Below are positions 1 to 5,912 of a DNA stretch of 13,776 nt, in pieces. A program made the translations under genes and the position numbers. A model generated the notes under the pieces. That model made no database searches, was not told where the DNA came from, and was given only the letters and a program-made list of their open reading frames with translations. How positions within the stretch are numbered: position 1 is the stretch's first letter; each line of letters opens with the position of its first letter. This DNA comes from an uncultured Janibacter sp. (lineage in GTDB: Bacteria; Actinomycetota; Actinomycetes; Actinomycetales; Dermatophilaceae): positions 1 to 13,776 of the forward strand of contig CAMICF010000061.1 in NCBI GenBank assembly GCA_946222495.1, written 5' to 3'.

Positions 1-1
1 C

Positions 2-574
2 GTGTGGGCCGCGCGGTACATCACGCCCAACGGGAAGCGCCGCGTCATCGGGTCGTTCATCCACGGCTCGATGGCCAACGCGATCCCGCACGCCGTCGGC
101 GCCCAGATCGCCTTCCCGAAGCGGCAGGTCGTCACGCTCAGCGGCGACGGTGGCCTCGCGATGCTCATGGGCGAGCTGCTCACCGTGGTGCAGCACGAGC
201 TGCCGATCAAGATCGTCGTGCTCAACAACTCCTCGCTGAACTTCGTCGAGCTGGAGATGAAGGCCGCCGGCCTGCCCGACTTCGGGACCGGCCTCGGCAA
301 CCCCGACTTCTCGAAGGTCGCCGACGCGGTCGGCATCAAGGGCTACCGCGTCGAGGACTCGGGCGACCTCGAGTCGACGCTGCGGGAGGCCTTCGCCCAC
401 GACGGGCCGGCCCTCGTCGACGTCGTCACCGACCGGCAGGAGCTGACCATCCCGCCGGCGATCTCGGCCGAGCAGATCAAGGGCTTCACGCTCTATGCCC
501 TGCGCACGGTGATGTCCGGCCGTGGTGACGAGCTCCTCGACCTCTCCCGCTCCAACCTGCGACAGATCTTCTGA
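2..574 (+). CDS. poxB: Pyruvate dehydrogenase (quinone), C-terminal part; 5' end outside window
   Basis: C-terminal third of a thiamine-diphosphate enzyme that oxidatively decarboxylates pyruvate to acetate and CO2 and passes electrons to membrane quinone. The TPP/Mg motif is visible: GDG at residues 48-50 of the fragment and NN at 75-76, the usual spacing. The text around it (LMGELLTVVQ, EMKAAGLPDFGTG) follows E. coli PoxB closely. The C-terminus (KGFTLYALRTVMSGRGDELL) matches the PoxB tail that binds lipid on activation, so this is PoxB rather than acetolactate synthase, which ends differently. The GTG at position 2 is an internal codon, because the reading frame is open to the window edge and upstream domains are missing. 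It is followed 5 nt later by the DoxX-like gene on the same strand. Certain for family, fairly sure for the exact enzyme. Confidence 0.92.
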   Translation: MWAARYITPNGKRRVIGSFIHGSMANAIPHAVGAQIAFPKRQVVTLSGDGGLAMLMGELLTVVQHELPIKIVVLNNSSLNFVELEMKAAGLPDFGTGLGNPDFSKVADAVGIKGYRVEDSGDLESTLREAFAHDGPALVDVVTDRQELTIPPAISAEQIKGFTLYALRTVMSGRGDELLDLSRSNLRQIF

Positions 575-579
575 CCCGG

Positions 580-975
580 ATGAGCACCCGACCCGACCGG
601 CCGACGACCCTGCTCGCGGGCCTGCTCCTCACGTCCGGCGTGATCCACCTCGTCCGGCCGCAGGTCTTCGAGCCGATCGTCCCCGCGCCGCTGCGGGACC
701 ACGACCGACTGCTCGTCCAGGTGTCCGGTGTCGCCGAGATCGCCTGCAGCGCAGGCCTGCTCGCTCCGGCGACGCGGCCGGCGGCGGGGTGGGCGAGCGC
801 CGCCCTTCTCGTCGGGGTGTTCCCCGCCAACGTCCAGATGAGCGTCGACCACGGTCGCCGTGCCCGGCGCAAGAAGACCCCGCAGGCGATCGGGATCTTT
901 GCCGGGACGCTCGTGCGGCTGCCCCTGCAGTGGCCGCTCGTCCGCATCGCGCTCCGGGCCGCCGGACGGACCTGA
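580..975 (+). CDS. DoxX-like small membrane protein
   Basis: A 131-residue hydrophobic protein with about four membrane helices (roughly residues 10-25, 46-62, 68-85 and 103-125). The text HLVRPQVFEPIVP (residues 23-35), SGVAEIACSAGLL and the FPANVQM segment at the end of helix 3 are typical of the DoxX/YphA-like group of inner-membrane proteins. Biochemical function is mostly unknown; the name comes from a thiosulfate:quinone oxidoreductase subunit. It starts 5 nt after poxB with no strong Shine-Dalgarno site, so it is probably translated by coupling. It stops 2 nt before the GNAT gene. Its place next to a quinone-linked dehydrogenase is suggestive, but a role in electron transfer is inference only. 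Confidence 0.8.
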   Translation: MSTRPDRPTTLLAGLLLTSGVIHLVRPQVFEPIVPAPLRDHDRLLVQVSGVAEIACSAGLLAPATRPAAGWASAALLVGVFPANVQMSVDHGRRARRKKTPQAIGIFAGTLVRLPLQWPLVRIALRAAGRT

Positions 976-977
976 CG

Positions 978-1841
978 ATGGCCCAGCTGGAGTGGTCGCC
1001 CACGACGGAGGCCGACACGGACGCCCTCGTCCGGCTCGGGTCGGCCTGCCTCCAGCGGGACGGGGGCCTGCCCGACCTCGCCGACCCGGACCACATGCGG
1101 TCCACCTTCGTCACGGACATGGCCATCTGCGGGCGGGACGAGCTCGGCGACGTCGTCGCGGCGGCGGCCATCGGCATCGACGGCACCGGCGGGCGGACGG
1201 CGACCGCTCTCGTCGACCCGGCCGCCATGGGGCAGGGTCTCGGTCACGAGCTCGCCGCCTGGGTGACGCGCAACGCCGGTGGGCCGGTGCGGTTCGTGCT
1301 GGACTCGGTCACCCCGGAGGCGGAGAGCCTCTTCGCCGACATCGGCCTCCACAGGGTCTTCGCGGAGACGGTGATGAGCCACCGGCTGAGGAACATCCCC
1401 TTCGTCCGTCGTCCCGAGGACATCGTCATGCTGCCCTTCACCGACGACACCTCCGCGGCCTTCCAGCACGCCTACGCCGCGTCCTTCGCCGACCGCCCCG
1501 GCTACGCCGAGGGCAGCGCGCGGGCCTGGGGACGCTCGCTGCGGGAGCGCCGCGGCTTCCAGCCGGAGGACTCGCGGGTGGCGATGGACGTCTCCGGTCA
1601 CGTCGCCGGCTTCGTCACCGTCTCCGAGGGCTGGATCGAGGAGGTCGGCGTCGTCCCGGAGTGGCGGGGGAGGCGCCTCGGTGCCCACCTCGTGGCCCAC
1701 ACCCTCACGGCCATCGACCGGCAGGGGCGGGACGAGGCCTGGCTCGCCGTGGGGTGCGACAACCCGGCACGATCCCTCTACGAACGTCTCGGCTTCCACA
1801 ACCACGGGACCCGCGCGCTGTACGAACCACCGAAGGAGTGA
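978..1841 (+). CDS. Tandem GNAT-family N-acyltransferase (two GNAT domains)
   Basis: A 287-residue protein with two GNAT folds. The N-terminal half (about 1-135) carries a degenerate acetyl-CoA motif A, AMGQGLGHELA, near residues 82-92. The C-terminal half (about 150-285) carries the better motif VGVVPEWRGRRLGAHLV near 223-239 and a C-terminal NPARSLYERLGF. Two GNAT units in about 290 residues is the architecture of mycothiol synthase MshD, but similarity to MshD is not clear enough to use the name; a protein or small-molecule acetyltransferase is equally possible. The ATG at 978 lies 2 nt after the doxX stop and the purine-rich GGACGGA just upstream may serve as ribosome site; longer upstream extension in this frame overlaps poxB and doxX and is rejected. 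The gene ends 2 nt before the sirtuin gene, so acyltransferase and deacylase are almost certainly co-expressed. Substrate unknown. Confidence 0.85.
   Translation: MAQLEWSPTTEADTDALVRLGSACLQRDGGLPDLADPDHMRSTFVTDMAICGRDELGDVVAAAAIGIDGTGGRTATALVDPAAMGQGLGHELAAWVTRNAGGPVRFVLDSVTPEAESLFADIGLHRVFAETVMSHRLRNIPFVRRPEDIVMLPFTDDTSAAFQHAYAASFADRPGYAEGSARAWGRSLRERRGFQPEDSRVAMDVSGHVAGFVTVSEGWIEEVGVVPEWRGRRLGAHLVAHTLTAIDRQGRDEAWLAVGCDNPARSLYERLGFHNHGTRALYEPPKE
1833..1838 (+). promoter_or_regulatory. Shine-Dalgarno site of the sirtuin gene
   Basis: AAGGAG five nt before the ATG at 1844. It overlaps the last codons of the GNAT gene and fixes the sirtuin start, which lies 2 nt after the GNAT stop. Confidence 0.7.
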
Positions 1842-1843
1842 CC

Positions 1844-2620
1844 ATGACCGAGCCGCACCAGACCAGCACGCTGCCCGAGGAGGTCGTGGCCGCCGTGCGC
1901 GGCGCCCGACGCGTCCTCGTCCTCACCGGAGCGGGGATGAGCGCCGAGTCCGGCGTGCCGACCTTCCGCGACGCCCAGACCGGGCTGTGGGAGAACTTCG
2001 ACCCCTCCCAGCTCGCGACGGAGGAGGCCTGGCGGGACGATCCTCCCTTCGTCTGGGCCTGGTACGCCTGGCGGATGCAGATGGTGCGCGGGGTCGACCC
2101 CAACGCGGGCCACCGGGCGGTCGCCGAGCTCGCCGCGCTCCGCGAGGTGATGGTCGTGACGCAGAACATCGACGACCTCCACGAGCGTGCCGGCTCCGCG
2201 GTGACCGCCCACGTGCACGGCTCGCTCTACGACCTGCGGTGCGCCGACTGCGAGACCCCGTACACCGCGGAGGTGCGCCTGCCGGTCGAGCCGGAGGAGC
2301 GCATCGACCCGCCCACCTGCCCCGAGTGCGAAGGGGACGTCCGTCCCGGTGTCGTGTGGTTCGGCGAGATGCTCCCCGGGGACGCGGTCGCGGCCACCGA
2401 GGCGGCCATCGACACCCTCGAGCCGGGCGACGTCGCGCTCGTCGTCGGCACCTCCGGGGTCGTCTTCCCCGCGGCCGGCTACCCGGCGATGGCCCGGGCG
2501 GAGGGCGCGACCGTCATCGAGGTCAACCCGGACGAGACCGAGATCTCCGACATGTGCCACCACCGGGTGCGCGGGACGGCCGCCGAGATGCTGCCCGCGC
2601 TGGTCGCCGCCGTCGCCTGA
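1844..2620 (+). CDS. cobB: NAD-dependent protein deacylase, class III sirtuin (CobB/SIRT5 type)
   Basis: A 258-residue Sir2 protein that removes acyl groups from lysine using NAD+, giving nicotinamide and O-acyl-ADP-ribose; no signal peptide, so cytoplasmic. NAD-binding GAGMSAESGVPTFRD is at residues 29-43, TQNIDDLHERAG at 106-117, and the catalytic His is H125 in HGS. A structural zinc site is complete (C133, C136, C159, C162). Y74 and R77 form the YxxR pair that in SIRT5 and E. coli CobB binds succinyl or malonyl lysine, so desuccinylase/demalonylase activity is likely as well as deacetylation. The length is normal for bacterial sirtuins. It is the last gene of the poxB-doxX-GNAT run; the stop is 6 nt before a large inverted repeat that probably ends the transcript. 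Not the cobalamin CobB (cobyrinate synthase), despite the shared symbol. Confidence 0.93.
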   Translation: MTEPHQTSTLPEEVVAAVRGARRVLVLTGAGMSAESGVPTFRDAQTGLWENFDPSQLATEEAWRDDPPFVWAWYAWRMQMVRGVDPNAGHRAVAELAALREVMVVTQNIDDLHERAGSAVTAHVHGSLYDLRCADCETPYTAEVRLPVEPEERIDPPTCPECEGDVRPGVVWFGEMLPGDAVAATEAAIDTLEPGDVALVVGTSGVVFPAAGYPAMARAEGATVIEVNPDETEISDMCHHRVRGTAAEMLPALVAAVA

Positions 2621-2626
2621 GCTGTC

Positions 2627-2695
2627 CACAACGGGGCCTCCTGGTGCAGAACGTGGCACTTTTGGCCACCAGATGCATGAGGAGGCCCCTTTGTG
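2627..2695. terminator. Large imperfect inverted repeat, probable terminator
   Basis: The outer arms CACAA-c-GGGGCCTCCT (2627-2642) and AGGAGGCCCC-t-TTGTG (2680-2695) pair over 15 of 16 positions, with a C/T mismatch at 2632/2690. Inside, TGCA (2645-2648) can pair with TGCA (2674-2677) and GTGGC (2653-2657) with GCCAC (2665-2669) around a 7-nt loop. CTGGTG/CACCAG offers an alternative inner fold. There is only a short T tract after the stem. It begins 6 nt after the sirtuin stop and ends about 20 nt before the M23 start, so terminating the upstream operon is the simplest role. A dispersed repeat or a protein-binding palindrome is also possible. Confidence 0.55.
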
Positions 2696-2703
2696 CACGG
2701 GCC

Positions 2704-2709
2704 TAGGGT
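2704..2709 (+). promoter_or_regulatory. Candidate -10 box for the M23 gene (leaderless)
   Basis: TAGGGT fits the actinobacterial -10 pattern TANNNT and ends 6 nt before the ATG at 2716, which would place transcription start at the A of the start codon. No Shine-Dalgarno site is present, which fits a leaderless mRNA. The -35 region would fall in the right arm of the inverted repeat, and no good TTGACA match is seen. Confidence 0.4.
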
Positions 2710-2715
2710 CGGTCC

Positions 2716-3348
2716 ATGGACCCGGTGGTGCTCGACCTCCCCTTCCGCGGCCGGTGGCGCACCGAGATGAGCCCGGCTCGGAGGGTTCCGAGTCACGGCA
2801 CGACGCTCTTCGGCACGAGCCATGCGATCGACTTCGTCGCCGTCGACGCCCGGGGTCGTAGCGGACCTCGGTCGTGGCGCAGCGTGCTCGCGACCGAGGC
2901 CCCGGAGATCTTCGTCGGCTTCGGCGCCCCGATCCTCGCCCCGGTCACCGGGCGGGTCCTCGCGGTCCACGACGCCGAGGAGGACCACGCGGCGCGGCGC
3001 TCGCAGCTCGCGCTCGTGCCCTATGCGCTGACCCAGGCGAGCCGGGCCCGACGGGGCCACGTCGCGCTCGCCGGCAACCGTGTCGTCCTCGAGGTCGCCG
3101 CCGGGGGCCCGGTCCTGCTGCTCGCCCACCTGCGGCAGGGCTCGGTCCGGGTCCGGCCGGGCGAGCACGTCGCCTCCGGCGAGGTCGTGGGGGAGTGCGG
3201 CAGCTCCGGCAACTCCACCGAGCCGCACGTGCACGTCCAGGTCAGCGACTCGACGGACTGGGAGCGGGCGCGCGGCGTGCCGCTCGCCTTTCGGCTCAGC
3301 GACGGCGTGCGGGTCCCCGAGGAGGGGGAGATCGTCTCGGGTCAGTAG
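2716..3348 (+). CDS. M23 (LytM/lysostaphin-like) metallopeptidase-fold protein
   Basis: A 210-residue protein with the M23 beta-sheet core in its second half. Key text: HAIDFV at 36-41 (N-terminal metal site; D39 with H36 or H27), GAPILAPVTGRV, and GECGSSGNSTEPHVHVQ, in which H171 and H173 form the HxH metal/catalytic pair. M23 enzymes cut peptidoglycan cross-bridges or other peptides. Here the usual HxxxD spacing is replaced by HxxD, so the exact zinc ligands are uncertain; such forms occur in stand-alone M23 relatives with a YAIDF-type motif. No signal peptide or membrane segment is visible with this start, so either the protein is cytoplasmic or the export signal is non-classical. It converges on and overlaps the next gene by 7 bp. 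Confidence 0.8.
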   Translation: MDPVVLDLPFRGRWRTEMSPARRVPSHGTTLFGTSHAIDFVAVDARGRSGPRSWRSVLATEAPEIFVGFGAPILAPVTGRVLAVHDAEEDHAARRSQLALVPYALTQASRARRGHVALAGNRVVLEVAAGGPVLLLAHLRQGSVRVRPGEHVASGEVVGECGSSGNSTEPHVHVQVSDSTDWERARGVPLAFRLSDGVRVPEEGEIVSGQ

Positions 3349-3962
3349 AGGCCGGTGGAGTACTGCGCGCCGTAGTACTCCTCGAGCGCGTCGATGGTCT
3401 CGTCGGGCCGCTCGAGCAGCTGGGCGATCTCGGCGCGGGAGGAGACCGCGGTCGGGTCCCAGTCCTCGGGGTGCCACATCCGGCTGCGCATGAAGGCCTT
3501 GGCGCAGTGGAAGAAGACCTCCTCGACGTCGATGACGAGCGCGAGCAGCGGGCGGTGGCCCTTGACGACCATCTCGTCGAACCACGGGGCATCCCGGACG
3601 AGGCGGGCCCGACCGTTGACCCGCAGGGTGTCGCCGCGGCCGGGGATGACGCAGACGAGCCCGGCGTGCGGGTTGTCGAGGACGTTGACGTAGCCGTCGA
3701 CCCGCTTGTTGCCGGGGCGCTCGGCGAGGGCGACGGTGCGCTCGTCGATGACGTGGACGAGCTGCCCGGGAGGATCCCCCTTCGGGCTGGCGTCGGTGCG
3801 GCCGTCGGTGCCGGCGGTCGCGAGCACGACGAAGGGGGTGTGCGCCAGCCAGTCCCGGTGGACCTCGGCGAGGCGGTCGGTGACCTTGTCCCTCGTCCGC
3901 GGGAGGGGGTGGCCGACGAGGTCGCGCAGCTCGTCGAGGGTCCTGATGACGTCCTCGCTCAT
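3342..3962 (-). CDS. Pyridoxamine 5'-phosphate oxidase-like (PPOX) FMN-binding family protein
   Basis: A 206-residue split-barrel flavoprotein-type protein. The motifs LATAGTDGRTDASPKGDPPG (47-66), RPGNKRVDGYVNVLDNP and GRGDTLRVNGRARLV are typical of an actinobacterial PPOX subgroup (the MSMEG_1061-like group) that probably binds FMN. The ASPKGDPPG and RPGNKR segments are the most diagnostic. The true substrate is unknown, and a PLP-biosynthetic PdxH role is unlikely because family-specific PdxH motifs are not evident. The ATG at 3962 is preceded by GGAAGG (3970-3975, minus strand) about 7 nt upstream, overlapping the end of the EamA gene 4 nt away, so the two form an operon. The last 7 bp overlap the end of the M23 gene on the opposite strand. 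Confidence 0.82.
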   Translation of the reverse strand: MSEDVIRTLDELRDLVGHPLPRTRDKVTDRLAEVHRDWLAHTPFVVLATAGTDGRTDASPKGDPPGQLVHVIDERTVALAERPGNKRVDGYVNVLDNPHAGLVCVIPGRGDTLRVNGRARLVRDAPWFDEMVVKGHRPLLALVIDVEEVFFHCAKAFMRSRMWHPEDWDPTAVSSRAEIAQLLERPDETIDALEEYYGAQYSTGLY

Positions 3963-3966
3963 GGGC

Positions 3967-4890
3967 TCACCTTCCCACGGCGGGCTCCGGCTCGGGCAGC
4001 GGTTCGGTCTCGGGCAGCGCGGTGCGGCGCCGGGTGGAGGCCCACAGGACGCCGCCGACGACGAGGACGCCGCCGACGAGCTCGAGCGGGGCGGGAACCT
4101 CGGCGAGCAGGAGCCAGGCCAGGGCCAGGCCCGTGACGGGGACGAGCATCGAGAAGGGCGCGACCGTGCCCGCCGAGTGGCGGGCCATGAGCCAGGTCCA
4201 GATGCCCGACCCGACGACCGTGGCGACGACCGTCGTGTAGGCCAGCCCCAGCCAGGCGGGCAGCGCGGCCACGGTCAGCGAGTCGGCGAAGGCGGTGCCG
4301 ATGCGGCCCGGACCCTCGACGACGAGCGAGAGCAGGAGCATGGGGACCGGCGGGACGACCGTCATCCACAGCGTCAGGTGGAGCGGCCTCGGGGCGGCGG
4401 CCAGGCGGGAGGCGAGGTTGCCGAAGGCCCAGCCGAGCCCGGCGAGCAGGGTGAGGACGAAGGGGAGCAGCCCCGCGTCGGCGGACAGCCGCTGCGACCC
4501 GACGACGGCCATGCCGAGGGCCGCGACCGCCACGCCCTTGCCGGCCCGACCGGTGAGCCGCTCGCCGAGCAGCACCATGCCGAGCACGACGGTGAAGGGG
4601 GCCGAGCTCTGCAGGACGAGGGAGGCCAGCCCGGTCGGCATGCCCGCGTCCATCGCGAGGTAGAGGAAGGCGAACTGGAGGATGCCGAAGCCGACGCCGT
4701 AGCCGACGAGCCAGCGCGTGGGCACCTCGGGACGGGGGACGAAGAGCACCGTCGGGATCGCCATGAGCGCGAAGCGCAGCGCGGAGCAGAGGAAGGGAGG
4801 GAAGACCTCCAGCGAGGCGTGGATGGCGATGAAGTTGGCGCCCCAGAGGATGGCGACGAGGACGGCGAGCAGACGATGACGGGTGGGCAC
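3967..4890 (-). CDS. eamA: EamA-family (DMT) exporter, EamA/YdeD-like
   Basis: A 307-residue, about ten-helix membrane protein with two EamA repeats (roughly 5-135 and 143-290). ILWGANFIAIHASLEVFPPF (14-33), LRFALMAIP and GMPTGLASLVLQSSAPFTV (83-101) line up well with E. coli EamA, which exports O-acetylserine and cysteine, so an amino-acid-metabolite exporter is the best guess; substrate is not proven. The Pro/Glu-rich tail (TEPLPEPEP) is cytoplasmic and unconserved. The start is GTG at 4890; an ATG two bases upstream is in another frame. No good Shine-Dalgarno site is visible. It is transcribed with the PPOX gene and divergently from the LysR regulator, a common arrangement for a regulated exporter. 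Confidence 0.87.
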   Translation of the reverse strand: MPTRHRLLAVLVAILWGANFIAIHASLEVFPPFLCSALRFALMAIPTVLFVPRPEVPTRWLVGYGVGFGILQFAFLYLAMDAGMPTGLASLVLQSSAPFTVVLGMVLLGERLTGRAGKGVAVAALGMAVVGSQRLSADAGLLPFVLTLLAGLGWAFGNLASRLAAAPRPLHLTLWMTVVPPVPMLLLSLVVEGPGRIGTAFADSLTVAALPAWLGLAYTTVVATVVGSGIWTWLMARHSAGTVAPFSMLVPVTGLALAWLLLAEVPAPLELVGGVLVVGGVLWASTRRRTALPETEPLPEPEPAVGR

Positions 4891-4929
4891 ATCCCGATGG
4901 TGCGCCGCACCACCACGCAGGACAAGCGA

Positions 4930-4944
4930 ATCCTCGTGCGTGAT
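4930..4944. promoter_or_regulatory. Candidate LysR-type operator between eamA and the LysR gene
   Basis: ATC-N9-GAT contains the LysR T-N11-A signature (T4931, A4943) with dyad ends. It lies in the 71-nt divergent region, 18 nt before the regulator start. It is one short match in a GC-rich region, so weak without experiment. Confidence 0.35.
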
Positions 4945-4949
4945 CCATT

Positions 4950-4955
4950 TAGGCT
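4950..4955 (+). promoter_or_regulatory. Candidate -10 box for the LysR gene (leaderless)
   Basis: TAGGCT fits TANNNT and ends 6 nt before the ATG at 4962, so transcription could start on the start codon. There is no Shine-Dalgarno site in the 20 nt upstream, and no clear -35 box was found. Confidence 0.4.
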
Positions 4956-4961
4956 TCCTAC

Positions 4962-5873
4962 ATGGACATTCGTCATCTCGAGCTGCTGCGCGACCTGCGC
5001 GAGCGAGGGAGCCTCGCCGCGGTGGCCGCCGCCACGCACCGCACGCCCTCCGCGCTGTCCCAGCAGCTGCGGACGGCGCAGCGCGCCGCGGGGACCCGCC
5101 TCGTCGAGCCGGACGGCCGGCGCCTGCGCCTCACCGAGGCCGGAGAGCTCCTCGCCGACGGCGCGGACGACGTCTCCGCGGCCCTCGCGCGGGTGGCGGC
5201 CCGGCTGGAGGAGCACCGGGGACGGCCGACCGGGCGGGTGAGCGTCGCGGGCCTGCCGAGCGCACTCACCGCACTCCTGCCCGGCGCCCTCACCCTGCTC
5301 GCCGACACGTCCGTCGAGGTCGTCGTCGACGACCTCGACCTGGCCGAGCACGACTACGCGGGCGCCGTGGCGGACGCCGACGTCGTCGTCGCGCACTCGC
5401 TCACGAGCGCGGTGCCCGCGGGGAGCGAGGGGCTGCGGGGCGTCGTCCTCGCCCGCGAGCCGCTCGACGTCGCCCTTCCCGCGGACCACCCGCTCGCCCG
5501 CCGCGCGGAGCTCACCCCGGGCGACGTCGTCGACGACGCGTGGATCGCCGTGCCCGAGCACTACCCCTTCGACACCGTGCTCCAGCGGATCGAGGCCGTC
5601 TGCGACCGGCCGGTCACGCGGCGGCTGCGCATCCGCGACAACCACCTCGTGGCGGCGCTCGTCGCCTCGGGGGAGGGCATCGCGCTGCTCCCGCGCTTCA
5701 CGACGCGCACCGCGGACGAGATCGCCCTCGTCCCGCTCACCGGGGTGATCTCGGCGCGCTGGATCGTGGCCCTCTCCCGGCCGGACCGGGCCGAGCGGGC
5801 CGCGGTCCGGCTCGTGACCGACCGGCTCGCTGCGGCCGGGGCAGCACTGACGGGCGACCGGCAGATATCCTGA
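4962..5873 (+). CDS. LysR-family transcriptional regulator
   Basis: A 303-residue regulator. The winged helix-turn-helix occupies residues 1-62 (MDIRHLELLRDL, then ATHRTPSALSQQLRTAQ as helix-turn-helix and RRLRLTEAGELL as wing). The effector-binding domain follows from about 90 to 290, with the typical EPLDVALPADHPLARR and VAALVASGEGIALLPRF segments. Length is standard. It lies divergent to eamA with 71 nt between starts, so it most likely controls eamA and itself, sensing a metabolite related to the exported compound. Start choice: the ATG is the first Met of the conserved N-terminus and leaves a leaderless promoter. The effector cannot be read from the sequence. Confidence 0.9.
   Translation: MDIRHLELLRDLRERGSLAAVAAATHRTPSALSQQLRTAQRAAGTRLVEPDGRRLRLTEAGELLADGADDVSAALARVAARLEEHRGRPTGRVSVAGLPSALTALLPGALTLLADTSVEVVVDDLDLAEHDYAGAVADADVVVAHSLTSAVPAGSEGLRGVVLAREPLDVALPADHPLARRAELTPGDVVDDAWIAVPEHYPFDTVLQRIEAVCDRPVTRRLRIRDNHLVAALVASGEGIALLPRFTTRTADEIALVPLTGVISARWIVALSRPDRAERAAVRLVTDRLAAAGAALTGDRQIS
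5866..5871 (+). promoter_or_regulatory. Candidate -10 box for proS
   Basis: TATCCT, inside the last codons of the LysR gene, would start a leader of about 35 nt before proS. The -35 region is not convincing. An independent promoter is plausible because an essential synthetase is unlikely to depend only on a regulator gene. Confidence 0.35.
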
Positions 5874-5898
5874 CCGGGTTCACCCCCTTCGTCTCGCC

Positions 5899-5903
5899 AG
5901 GAG
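5899..5903 (+). promoter_or_regulatory. Shine-Dalgarno site deciding the proS start
   Basis: AGGAG lies 9 nt before GTG 5913 and 21 nt before the in-frame ATG at 5925. The spacing favours the GTG. Confidence 0.6.
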
Positions 5904-5912
5904 CTCCCTTCC

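Noticed and set aside
2..4. GTG at the window edge as a start codon of poxB
   Set aside because: The frame is open to the edge and the PoxB N-terminal and middle domains are absent, so this is an internal valine codon.
486..1805. Long open frame on the minus strand opposite doxX and the GNAT gene
   Set aside because: Its translation is low-complexity Arg/Gly/Ala/Pro text without a domain, as expected from the antisense of GC-rich codons; the plus-strand genes have clear family motifs.
3706..5241. Long plus-strand open frame across the eamA region
   Set aside because: Composition is Gly/Arg/Glu/Asp-rich with no motif, and it is the antisense shadow of the EamA exporter.
5874..5912. Possible T-box or other leader element before proS
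   Set aside because: Only 39 nt, with a ribosome site but no T-box sequence or specifier stem; too short for such an element.
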